A DNA stretch of 64,000 nucleotides from Streptomyces capitiformicae (GTDB taxonomy: Bacteria; Actinomycetota; Actinomycetes; Streptomycetales; Streptomycetaceae), in the NCBI RefSeq assembly GCF_002214185.1, contig NZ_CP022161.1:1426001-1490000 (forward strand). Reading direction: 5' to 3'. The notes under the pieces were generated by a model. It had not been told where the DNA came from and did no database searches. It was given only the letters and a program-made list of their open reading frames with translations. The position numbers were made by a program, and so were the translations under genes. Of this stretch, positions 54,689 through 64,000 are shown piece by piece (the stretch's first letter is position 1; each line of letters starts with the position of its first letter).

Positions 54689-55240
54689 TCAGTCGGAGGA
54701 GAGCCGGAACGCCATGCGGCCGAAACTCACCTGGTCGCCGTCACGGACGACGGCCGCGCCGATCACCCGCCGTCCGTTGACGGTGGTGCCGTTGGTGGAG
54801 CCGAGGTCGCGCAGGATCCACATGCCGCCCTGCCGGGTCAACTCGGCATGGACGCGGGAGACCGTCTCGTGGGTGAGCCGGAGTCCGCTCGCCGGGTCGC
54901 GCCCTATGCGCAGTGAGTGGCCGCTCGCCGGGTGCGGCAGCTGGAGCTTGGGGAGCCGCTCGGCCTGCCAGGCCCGACGCAGCTTCGGGCCGAAGCCGGA
55001 GATCGCGCCGACGGTGCGAAGCACCAGCCGGGACCAGCGGTTCTCGGTGGTCAGGTCGGCGGTGAGCGCGGCGAGTTCGTCGGAGCGGCGGGCGATGAGC
55101 GCGAGTTCCATGCGGCGGATGAACGTGTCGTGCGACAGCCGTCCCAGGGCGACGCCGTCACGGAGCACCCTCAGCGCGCGGTCGCGCTCCGCGTCCGACA
55201 GCCGCGCGGGGTATGTGTGGAACTCGAAAGACGACGTCAC
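54689..55240 (-). CDS. DUF1707 and FHA-domain protein
   Basis: The 183-residue protein has two parts. Residues about 10-65 are a DUF1707/SHOCT-like segment (RLSDAERDRALRVLRDGVAL, then LSHDTFIRRMELALIARR). Residues about 100-180 are an FHA domain with LRIGRDPASGLRL, VSRVHAEL and LRDLGSTNGTTVNGR, which binds phosphothreonine peptides made by Ser/Thr kinases. There are no membrane spans. It is divergent from treZ and could link kinase signalling to its neighbours, but that is only adjacency. Confidence 0.9.
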   Translation of the reverse strand: MTSSFEFHTYPARLSDAERDRALRVLRDGVALGRLSHDTFIRRMELALIARRSDELAALTADLTTENRWSRLVLRTVGAISGFGPKLRRAWQAERLPKLQLPHPASGHSLRIGRDPASGLRLTHETVSRVHAELTRQGGMWILRDLGSTNGTTVNGRRVIGAAVVRDGDQVSFGRMAFRLSSD

Positions 55241-55425
55241 GCACGTGATTGTCGGTCAGCGAGGCCGGGGTGTCCAGAAATCCCGTAAACGGTGACCATC
55301 CTCGGACACTCCGAGGAACAGTGCGACTCGCGCGGCAAAAGCGCCGTTCCGAAGGCGAATTGATCTCGTTTGCCGCACGATGGACGGGCCGGATGGACGG
55401 GCTACAGCCGAGGGAGAACCGTTCC

Positions 55426-57171
55426 GTGCAGTTCGAGGTGTGGGCACCGCAGGCCGACCGTGTGACGCTCCACTGCGCGGGCGTCACGCACACGATGGGG
55501 CGCGATCCGGAGCGAGCGGGATGGTGGATCGCCGAGGCGGAGGCGACGGACGGGACGCGCTACGGCTTCGCGCTCGACGACGGCCCGGTACGGCCCGATC
55601 CGCGCTCGCGCCGCCAGCCGGACGGTCCGGACGGGCTGAGCGCGGTCGTCGACCACGAGCGGTACGCGTGGCGCGTGCCGTGGGCGGGGCGCGGGCTGCC
55701 GGGCGCGGTGCTGTACGAGCTGCACGTGGGCACGTACACCCCCGAGGGCACGCTGGACGCGGCCGCCGGGCGGCTCGGACATCTCGCCGAACTGGGCGTC
55801 ACCCACGTGCAGTTGATGCCGCTGTGCCCGTTCCCGGGCACACACGGCTGGGGGTACGAGGGCGTCTCGCCGTGGGCCGTGCACGAACCGTACGGCGGCC
55901 CCGAGGCGCTGAAACGGTTCGTGGACGCGGCGCACGAGCTGGGCCTCGGGGTCGTGCTCGACGTGGTGCACAACCATCTGGGGCCGTCCGGCAACTATCT
56001 GCCGGTGTTCGGGCCGTACTTCACCGAGACGCACCACACCCCGTGGGGCGCTGCCGTGAACCTGGACGCGCCCGGTTCGGACGAGGTGCGGGCGTACTTC
56101 CTCGGCAGCGCGCTCGCGTGGCTGCGGGACTACCGGCTCGACGGGCTCCGCCTGGACGCGGTGCACGCGCTGCGGGACACGCGCGCGTGCCACTTCCTGG
56201 AGGAGCTGTCGACGGCCGTGGACGCGCTCTCCGAGGCGGTGGAACGGCCGTTGTTCCTGATCGCCGAGTCGGATCTGAACGAACCGCGGCTGGTCACCCC
56301 GCGTACCCAGGGCGGCCTCGGACTCCACGCGCAGTGGAACGACGACTTCCACCACACCCTGCACACGACCCTGACGGGCGAGTCGCAGGGCTACTACGAG
56401 GACTTCGCGCGGGCCGGGCTGGCCGGGCTGGCGAAGACCCTGACGGGCGGCTACTTCCACGACGGCACGTACTCGTCGTTCCGGGGCCGCCACCACGGCC
56501 GGCCCCTGGACCGTACGAGCGTCTCCGCACACCGGCTGCTGGGCTACACCCAGACGCACGACCAGGTCGGCAACCGCGCCCAGGGCGACCGCCTTTCCGC
56601 GTCCCTCTCCCCCGGGCTGCTGGCCTGCGCGGCGGCGCTGGTGCTCACCGGGCCGTTCACGCCGATGCTGTTCATGGGCGAGGAGTGGGCGGCCGGTACG
56701 CCCTGGCAGTTCTTCACCGACCACACCGATCCGGAGCTGGCGGACGCCGTACGACGGGGCAGGCGGCGGGAGTTCGCGGCGCACGGCTGGGCGGAGGAGG
56801 ACGTACCGGATCCGCAGGACCCGGCGACCCGCGACCGCTCCTGCCTGGACTGGTCCGAGCCCGAACGCGCCCCCCACGCGCGCGTGCTCGCCTGGTACCG
56901 CGAACTCATCGCCCTGCGCCAAGCCCATCCCGACCTCTCCGACCCCGACCTCTCCGACGTCAAGGTCGCGTTCGACGAGGAGGCCCGGTGGATCGGCTTC
57001 CGGCGGGGGGATGTACGGGTGGCCGTGAACCTCGGCCAGGAGCCGGCCGCGATCCCGGTGGGCGTGCCCCACGCGCGCGTGCTGGCGGCTTGGGAGCCGG
57101 TGCCGGTGCCGGGGGCGGATGGAGTGCTGACCTTGGGCGGGGAGTCGTGCGTGGTGCTGACGGTGGCGTGA
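55426..57171 (+). CDS. treZ: Malto-oligosyltrehalose trehalohydrolase
   Basis: The 581-residue GH13 enzyme releases trehalose from maltooligosyl-trehalose made by TreY. Start GTG 55426 (FEVWAPQADRVTLHCAG) is supported by AGGGAGA 8 bases upstream; in-frame ATGs at 55381 and 55393 lie before the family's normal beginning. Catalytic segments are LDGLRLDAVHAL, LFLIAESDLNEP and YTQTHDQVGNRAQGDRLS. LFMGEEWAAGTPWQFFTDH is diagnostic for TreZ. Together with GlgX and TreY it turns glycogen into trehalose. Confidence 0.95.
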   Translation: MQFEVWAPQADRVTLHCAGVTHTMGRDPERAGWWIAEAEATDGTRYGFALDDGPVRPDPRSRRQPDGPDGLSAVVDHERYAWRVPWAGRGLPGAVLYELHVGTYTPEGTLDAAAGRLGHLAELGVTHVQLMPLCPFPGTHGWGYEGVSPWAVHEPYGGPEALKRFVDAAHELGLGVVLDVVHNHLGPSGNYLPVFGPYFTETHHTPWGAAVNLDAPGSDEVRAYFLGSALAWLRDYRLDGLRLDAVHALRDTRACHFLEELSTAVDALSEAVERPLFLIAESDLNEPRLVTPRTQGGLGLHAQWNDDFHHTLHTTLTGESQGYYEDFARAGLAGLAKTLTGGYFHDGTYSSFRGRHHGRPLDRTSVSAHRLLGYTQTHDQVGNRAQGDRLSASLSPGLLACAAALVLTGPFTPMLFMGEEWAAGTPWQFFTDHTDPELADAVRRGRRREFAAHGWAEEDVPDPQDPATRDRSCLDWSEPERAPHARVLAWYRELIALRQAHPDLSDPDLSDVKVAFDEEARWIGFRRGDVRVAVNLGQEPAAIPVGVPHARVLAAWEPVPVPGADGVLTLGGESCVVLTVA

Positions 57172-57275
57172 CCCGGGCACCCGGCGCCTGGGGCCGGCCG
57201 GGGGTGGGTTTCGCTTACCGGCGCGTGCAGGGTGCCGCTGTGCGCACCCTCCCCCATCGCCCCAGCGGCACGACT

Positions 57276-57380
57276 GCCCGCAGCTGGGTACGGCGAGCCG
57301 GGCCCCGTAAGGGGCGCGGGGAACTGCGCGAGCAACCAACAACCCACCCGCAGTCGCCGAACGACCCGCGCTCCCGAGCT
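57276..57380. repeat. ~106-bp dispersed repeat with GTAA-loop hairpin, copy B
   Basis: This copy matches 44331-44437 in outline and in long blocks (GCCCGCAGCT start, CCCCGTAAGGGGCGCGGGG, AACTGCGCGA, CCCGCAGTCGCC, CCCGAGCT end). Its hairpin stem is shorter (5 bp, 57302-57315) than in copy A. It lies between convergent treZ and the phosphotransferase gene, ending one base before the latter's stop codon. Confidence 0.88.
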
Positions 57381-57381
57381 G

Positions 57382-58293
57382 TCAGGCGTCCGTCACCCTC
57401 TCCAGCAGAATCGGCTCCCAAGCCCGCCGCAGCCGTTCCCGCAGCACCGGTAGCGGCGCGGCCCCGCCGCGGTCGAGGGCTTCGGCCAGTCGAACGACAG
57501 TGTCACCGCGGGCCAGCCACAGGCCGCGCAGGCAGGGGCGGGCGCCGTAGCCCGCGAGGGTGGCGGCGCGTACGGCGGCGGGGGAACCGACCGCCGTGGC
57601 GAGGCCGGCGATGTCCTCCGCGGGGTCACCGATCGCCGCGTCTGCCCAGCCGAGAACCCCGCGTACCCGCCCGTCGGCACTGACCACGAGATGCTCGCCC
57701 CTGAGGTCGTGGTGCACGAGGACCGCCACGGGCGCGGTCAGCTGCGCGGCATTCGCCGCGGTGAGCTGCGTGAGCCGCGCGGCGTCGAACTCGTCCGCCT
57801 CGGCGAGCCGCCGCCCCGCCCGCCCCGCGGCCGCACGCAGGGCCTCCAGCGAGCGCGCCGCCAGGCGTGGCACGCCGAGCGCCTCCGCCTGCCTCAGCGG
57901 TACCTCGCGCAGCCCCGTGAGGAGCCCCGCGAGATCGTCTTCGCCCACGGCCGACACATCGTGCACCGCGGCGGTCGTCCCCGGAATCCTGGTGTCGAGC
58001 GTGCAGGTGAGCCTTCCGGACCACTCGCCCTGCGCGACGCTCACCGGGACGGCGACACCGACGTGCGGCCGGACCAGGTCCCGCAGCCGCAGCTCGCGCC
58101 GCTGCCGTACGACGGCGTGCCGGTCGGGGGCGAGGCGCAGCACATGGCGGGTGCCGACCCACCAGGTGTCCAGCCCACCCTGCTCGGTGACGGGCCGCAC
58201 CTCCGGGCCGGCGCCGCCCCCACTCCCGCTCTCCAGCAGGGAACGCACGAGTCGGCGGACGGTGTCCGCGGTGGGTGTCGGTGCCTGGGTCAT
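57382..58293 (-). CDS. Phosphotransferase (APH-fold) enzyme
   Basis: The 303-residue protein has a kinase-like fold with the catalytic loop VLVHHDLRGEHLVV (Asp about residue 213) and metal-binding GVLGWADAAIGDPAEDIAGL. The HHD-L-R-x-E-H-L form, in which Asn is replaced by Glu, departs from the usual HxDxxxxN and may affect catalysis. It starts at ATG 58293, 17 bp after the M24 peptidase stop, so the two are probably co-transcribed. The substrate is unknown. Confidence 0.85.
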   Translation of the reverse strand: MTQAPTPTADTVRRLVRSLLESGSGGGAGPEVRPVTEQGGLDTWWVGTRHVLRLAPDRHAVVRQRRELRLRDLVRPHVGVAVPVSVAQGEWSGRLTCTLDTRIPGTTAAVHDVSAVGEDDLAGLLTGLREVPLRQAEALGVPRLAARSLEALRAAAGRAGRRLAEADEFDAARLTQLTAANAAQLTAPVAVLVHHDLRGEHLVVSADGRVRGVLGWADAAIGDPAEDIAGLATAVGSPAAVRAATLAGYGARPCLRGLWLARGDTVVRLAEALDRGGAAPLPVLRERLRRAWEPILLERVTDA

Positions 58294-58310
58294 GGTCGCG
58301 CCGTTGCTCC

Positions 58311-59471
58311 TCAGTCCACTGTCGCCATCTCGCGCGGCGTGTTGTTGAGGCGTCGGCCGCCGTCCTCGGTCACCGTCACGATGTCCTCGATCCGCACCCC
58401 GAAGCGGCCCGGCAGGTAGATCCCGGGTTCGACGGAGAAGCACATGCCGGGCACGAGGGGCCGCTCCTCGCCCTCGACCATGTACGGCGGTTCGTGGGTG
58501 GTGACGCCGATGCCGTGCCCGGTGCGGTGGATGAACCGGTCACCGTAGCCGGCCTCGGTGATGACCGCGCGGGCCGCCCGGTCCACGTCCTGGCAGGCGG
58601 CGCCCGGCCGTACCGCGCGGACGCCCGCCTCCTGGGCGGCACGGACGATGTCGTGCACCTCGCGCTCCTCGGCGGTCGGTTCGCCGACGTGGACCGTGCG
58701 GGAGGTGTCGGAGCCGTAGCCGTCCTTGAGGCCGCCGAAGTCGAGGACGACCATGTCGCCTCGTTCGACGACGCGGTCGCCCGCCTCGTGGTGCGGGTTG
58801 GCGCCGTTGGGGCCGGAGGCGACGATGGTGAAGTCGACCTGGGAGTGCCCGAACCGTCGCAGCAGAGCGGCGAGATCGGCGGCGATCTCGGTCTCCCGGC
58901 GGCCGCCGAAGCGCACCTTGCGGATCTCCTCGTACGCGGCGTCGGCGGCCCGGCCCGCGGCCGCCATCCGCGCCAGCTCCGCCGCGTCCTTGACGGCCCG
59001 CAGCATCGGCAGGGCCTCGGTGAGCGCGACGTACCCGGTCTCCGGCAGCCGTTTCCGCAGGCCCAGCAGATGCAGCGCCCAGAGGTTGTCGCTGACGCCG
59101 AAGCGGCCGCGCGGGCCGAGGAGGGGGACGGCCGCCTCGTACGGGTCCTTGCCGTCGGCCCAGTCGCGCAGGCTCAGCGCGGGCCCGCCGGGTGCCTCCT
59201 CGGCGTCCGGGGCCTCCAGGGCGGGCACGACCAGTACCGGGTCCCTGCCGTCCCGCAGCACCAGCAGGGTGAGCCGCTCGGTCTCCGGCGGCCGGTACCC
59301 CGTCAGCCACACCAGGTCCGGGCCGGGCGCGACCAGCAGGCCGTCGAGCCCGGCGTCCGTCGCCGCCCGTGCCGCGCGCCGCATCCGGGCCCGGTAGTCG
59401 TCGACGGTGAACGGCGGTGTGGGCGAGCCGTCGGCCAGTGGCTCGGACCTCGTGCTGGACGTGCCGGTCAT
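58311..59471 (-). CDS. M24-family metallopeptidase (Xaa-Pro peptidase-like)
   Basis: The 386-residue protein has an N-terminal creatinase-like domain and a C-terminal pita-bread catalytic domain. Metal ligands are all present: two Asp in VVLDFGGLKDGYGSDTSRT, His in RTGHGIGVTTHEPP, Glu in CFSVEPGIY and Glu in RIEDIVTVTEDG. The likely activity is removal of residues next to proline (PepQ or PepP type). No signal peptide was seen. It is upstream of and probably co-transcribed with the phosphotransferase gene. Confidence 0.92.
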   Translation of the reverse strand: MTGTSSTRSEPLADGSPTPPFTVDDYRARMRRAARAATDAGLDGLLVAPGPDLVWLTGYRPPETERLTLLVLRDGRDPVLVVPALEAPDAEEAPGGPALSLRDWADGKDPYEAAVPLLGPRGRFGVSDNLWALHLLGLRKRLPETGYVALTEALPMLRAVKDAAELARMAAAGRAADAAYEEIRKVRFGGRRETEIAADLAALLRRFGHSQVDFTIVASGPNGANPHHEAGDRVVERGDMVVLDFGGLKDGYGSDTSRTVHVGEPTAEEREVHDIVRAAQEAGVRAVRPGAACQDVDRAARAVITEAGYGDRFIHRTGHGIGVTTHEPPYMVEGEERPLVPGMCFSVEPGIYLPGRFGVRIEDIVTVTEDGGRRLNNTPREMATVD

Positions 59472-59688
59472 CCATGCCTCCGTGCGCTCGGAGTGGCTAC
59501 GGGCAGCATCCTGCCCCTCCGCCGCACCGCACGCGAGCCGATTGCGGTGTGCCGCGCACCCGGCACACCTGCCGACCTCCTAATGGTTGAAGCTTGCCCA
59601 TCCGTTATTCCTAATGCTTAGATTCGATCATTCCATTAGAGTAAGGCCGGGCAAGCGGCCCCAGCGGGCCAACAGGAGGCGTACGACG

Positions 59689-60477
59689 ATGCTCGTACTC
59701 GCGCACATCAGTGATCTGCATCTGGACGGGACCGAACGGGCGACACGGCGGGCCGAGCGGGTACGGGATCTGCTGTGGGGGTTGCCGGGGCGGGTGGACG
59801 CGCTGCTGGTGACCGGGGACATCGCCGACCACGGCACGGAGGACGAGTACGAGGAGGCGGCCCGCGTCCTCGGCCTGCGGGACGGCGGGGCCCCCTTCCC
59901 GGTGCTCACCTGCCCGGGCAACCACGACAGCCGGGCGCCCTATCGCAAGGCGCTCCTCGCGGAGCCCGCCGCCGACGGGCCGGTCAACAGCGTGCATGTC
60001 TTCACGGACGCTGCCGTACTGATGTGCGACTCCAGCATTCCCGGCCGGGACGAGGGCGAGTTGGACGCCCAGACGTACGCCTGGATCGAGGAGACCCTCG
60101 ACGACCTCGACGGCGACCGGCCCGCACTGCTCGCCTTCCACCATCCGCCGGTGGCGCTGCACCACCCTCCCCCACTGCCTAAAGGGCGTGGGAGGTGCCC
60201 CCAGCCGGACGCGTACCGGTTGGGCCGGCCCGCCGCACTGGCCCGGCTGCTGGAGCGCCGACCGGAGATCGCGGGCATCGTCACCGGACACGCGCACACA
60301 CCCGCCGCGACCACCTTCGCCGGACGCCCGCTCGTCGTCGGGCCGGGGGTGACGTGGACGCTGCGACTGCCCTGGGAGGGCGAGCAGATCGCCGACCGTG
60401 AGGCGCCGCCCGGACTCGCGTTCCATGTGCTCGACGACGAGGGACGGCTGACGAGCCACTTCAGGGTGGCTTCGTAG
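59689..60477 (+). CDS. Calcineurin-like metallophosphoesterase
   Basis: The 262-residue cyclic-nucleotide-phosphodiesterase-like enzyme starts at ATG 59689, 9 bases after AGGAGG. All metal motifs are visible: HISDLHLDG, VTGDIADHG, CPGNHDSR, FHHPPVA and VTGHAHTP. Between the HHP and DAYRLGRP segments there is an extra PPLPKGRGRCPQP, encoded by an in-frame GC-palindrome repeat (60168-60207). The protein may still fold, as this is a loop after the active-site His. Its stop codon begins a tandem array. Confidence 0.9.
   Translation: MLVLAHISDLHLDGTERATRRAERVRDLLWGLPGRVDALLVTGDIADHGTEDEYEEAARVLGLRDGGAPFPVLTCPGNHDSRAPYRKALLAEPAADGPVNSVHVFTDAAVLMCDSSIPGRDEGELDAQTYAWIEETLDDLDGDRPALLAFHHPPVALHHPPPLPKGRGRCPQPDAYRLGRPAALARLLERRPEIAGIVTGHAHTPAATTFAGRPLVVGPGVTWTLRLPWEGEQIADREAPPGLAFHVLDDEGRLTSHFRVAS
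60168..60207. repeat. Streptomyces-type GC palindrome repeat (copy 2), inside a gene
   Basis: CTCCCCCACTGCC and GGCGTGGGAG form an imperfect stem around TAAAG, ending GGTGCCCCCAGCC. Its reverse complement has the outline GGCTGGGGG ... GGGGGAGGG of the repeat at 31258-31296. Here it is translated as part of the phosphoesterase without shifting the frame. Confidence 0.75.
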
Positions 60478-60557
60478 GCCTTCGTAGGGCCTCGTAGGGC
60501 TTCGTAGGGCTCGTAGGGCTTCGTAGGGTTCGCAGGGCTTCGTAGGGTTCGCAGGGC
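60471..60557. repeat. Stop-codon-anchored tandem array, 9 units of 9-10 bp (TTCGTAGGGC)
   Basis: Nine units (TTCGTAGGCC, TTCGTAGGGC, CTCGTAGGGC and variants, some lacking one T) run head to tail. The first unit contains the TAG stop (60475-60477) of the phosphoesterase gene. The last unit ends 43 bp before the stop codon of the convergent LysR gene. Confidence 0.95.
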
Positions 60558-60599
60558 TTCGGCGCAATGTGCCTCCAGTGCCTCGGTGTCACCACACCC

Positions 60600-61457
60600 C
60601 TAGGTCAGCTCCCGTACCAGTGCCGCCGCCGCGCCGCTCGGCGTGCCGCCGTACACGAGTTCCGTACGGTGCACGAGGCGCGGCTCGACGAGGGGGACGG
60701 CGACCGCGCCGGGAACGTCGGCGGCGAAGCCGCGGGGCAGGACGGTCAGTCCGTGTCCGGCGGCGGCGAGCGTCGTGAGGGTGCGCAGGTCGGTGCCCTC
60801 GTAGCGGAGGGCGGTACGGACGACGCCGGTGCCGCTCGTGGTGCGGAGCCGGTCCAGCGGGAGGCCCGCGCCGGGGGCGTCGAGCCAGCGGGCGTCGACG
60901 AGGTCGGCGAGGCGGAGCCCCGGGCGGCGGGCGAGCGGGTGGGTGGCGGGGAGGAGCACGCAGACGGGTTCCTCGCCGATGCCACGGGTGGTCAGGGGTG
61001 CCACGTCGGGGAGCCGGAGGGGATCGCTGGGGGCGGCGAGTCCGTCGACGAGGCCCAGGTCCGCGGTGCCCGTGGCGACGGCCGCCGGGATCTCGTCGCG
61101 GGCGAGGATCCGCAGGGTCACGCCGGCGGCGGGCAGCGCGGCGATCGTACGCGGACCGAGCGCCGTAGGGGTCACCGCGAGGGTCAGCCCGTGCTCGGGT
61201 GCGGCCGCCATCCGGACGACGTCGGCGCGGGCCGCGTCGAGGCGCAGCAGCAGGGGCCCGGCATGTTCGAGCAGCCGCTCGCCGGCGGCCGTGGGGACGA
61301 CCGGGCGGCGGGTCAGCAGCGGGGCGCCGAGATCCTGTTCGAGCGCGGCGATGTGCTGGGACACCGCGGACTGGGTGTAGCCCAGCTCGCGCGCGGCCTC
61401 GGAGAAGGAGGCGAGGCGGGCCACGGTGACATACGTACGCAGCAGATGCGGATCCAT
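60600..61457 (-). CDS. LysR-family transcriptional regulator
   Basis: The protein has 285 residues from ATG 61457, where the canonical HTH begins (LLRTYVTVARLASFSEAARE, then YTQSAVSQHIAALEQDL). The effector domain has the usual two-lobe pattern (GLTLAVTPTALGPRTIAAL, GTADLGLVDGL). In-frame ATGs at 61481 and 61487 would add 8-10 residues with no family match. It is divergent from a GATase-like gene with 86 bp between starts, containing a TTAT-N9-ATAA box; LysR proteins commonly control the gene divergent from them. Confidence 0.92.
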   Translation of the reverse strand: MDPHLLRTYVTVARLASFSEAARELGYTQSAVSQHIAALEQDLGAPLLTRRPVVPTAAGERLLEHAGPLLLRLDAARADVVRMAAAPEHGLTLAVTPTALGPRTIAALPAAGVTLRILARDEIPAAVATGTADLGLVDGLAAPSDPLRLPDVAPLTTRGIGEEPVCVLLPATHPLARRPGLRLADLVDARWLDAPGAGLPLDRLRTTSGTGVVRTALRYEGTDLRTLTTLAAAGHGLTVLPRGFAADVPGAVAVPLVEPRLVHRTELVYGGTPSGAAAALVRELT

Positions 61458-61490
61458 GGTGCCCAGGATCGCGTACTCCATCAGCATCGC

Positions 61491-61507
61491 TTATCGATAG
61501 TGCATAA
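61491..61507. promoter_or_regulatory. Candidate LysR-type box, TTAT-N9-ATAA
   Basis: TTAT (61491-61494) and ATAA (61504-61507) form the interrupted palindrome with the T-N11-A core expected of LysR sites. It is AT-rich in a GC-rich setting and lies in the divergent region 34 bp from the lysR start and 36 bp from the amidotransferase start. Confidence 0.55.
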
Positions 61508-61543
61508 ATCATCGTTGGACGTGATCGCGGGTCCGAGCCCAGG

Positions 61544-64000
<2,457 letters not shown>

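Overview
The window is high-GC actinobacterial DNA, almost certainly a Streptomyces chromosome. The evidence is GC-rich third codon positions with long spurious antisense frames, frequent GTG and TTG starts, a geosmin synthase at the right edge, an SSI-type protease inhibitor, and a sulfate-assimilation operon in the order seen in S. coelicolor (from memory, around SCO6093-SCO6102, with geosmin synthase at SCO6073). No tRNA, rRNA, CRISPR array, intact insertion sequence or prophage was seen.

Layout. 1-7.3 kb: tail of a GH43-type glycosidase, a LacI regulator with candidate operators, an LTA-synthase-like membrane sulfatase-fold protein, a ThuA-like protein, a lipoprotein, a glyoxalase-fold protein, an AraC regulator and a BrkB/YihY membrane protein. 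7.3-16 kb: an accessory operon of five tightly packed genes. It has a membrane Pls/PosA-type NRPS terminal-domain protein with its own carrier domain, a separate adenylation-carrier protein with a truncated condensation lobe, a TauD/SyrP-like dioxygenase, and an SbnB/SbnA pair that should make L-2,3-diaminopropionate (Dap). I read this as a split, non-canonical relative of poly-amino-acid (epsilon-polylysine/poly-Dap, 'NAPAA') synthetases; it is the most novel locus here. 16-25.3 kb: an HTH-ATPase-WD40 protein with 14 WD repeats, an AidB-like acyl-CoA dehydrogenase, a GAF-domain regulator, a secreted protein and a GNAT enzyme.

25.3-35.1 kb: the assimilatory sulfate/sulfonate operon (two possible cysteine-containing leader ORFs, sulfite reductase, CysX-like zinc-ribbon protein, APS reductase, cysC, cysD, cysN, an SsuABC-like ABC importer and a sirohydrochlorin chelatase). 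Imported sulfur is activated by CysDN, optionally phosphorylated by CysC, reduced by CysH and then by the siroheme enzyme, whose cofactor needs the chelatase. 35-46.6 kb: mostly housekeeping or orphan genes, including a CDP-alcohol phosphatidyltransferase, an MGT glycosyltransferase, a sugar ABC importer without its own ATPase, a phosphotransferase, a DEDDh exonuclease and a SAV2148-type HEPN protein. 46.8-57.2 kb: glycogen/trehalose metabolism (glgX, treY, treZ) interrupted by two paralogous M14 peptidases around an SSI inhibitor, and an FHA protein. 57.3-64 kb: a phosphotransferase and M24 peptidase pair, a metallophosphoesterase, a LysR/amidotransferase divergent pair and most of geosmin synthase.

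At the DNA level three things stand out. Five genes have short tandem-repeat arrays whose first unit contains the gene's own stop codon. Two ~106-bp dispersed repeats with a GTAA-loop hairpin sit in convergent intergenic gaps. Short Streptomyces-type GC palindromes include one inserted in frame inside a phosphoesterase gene.
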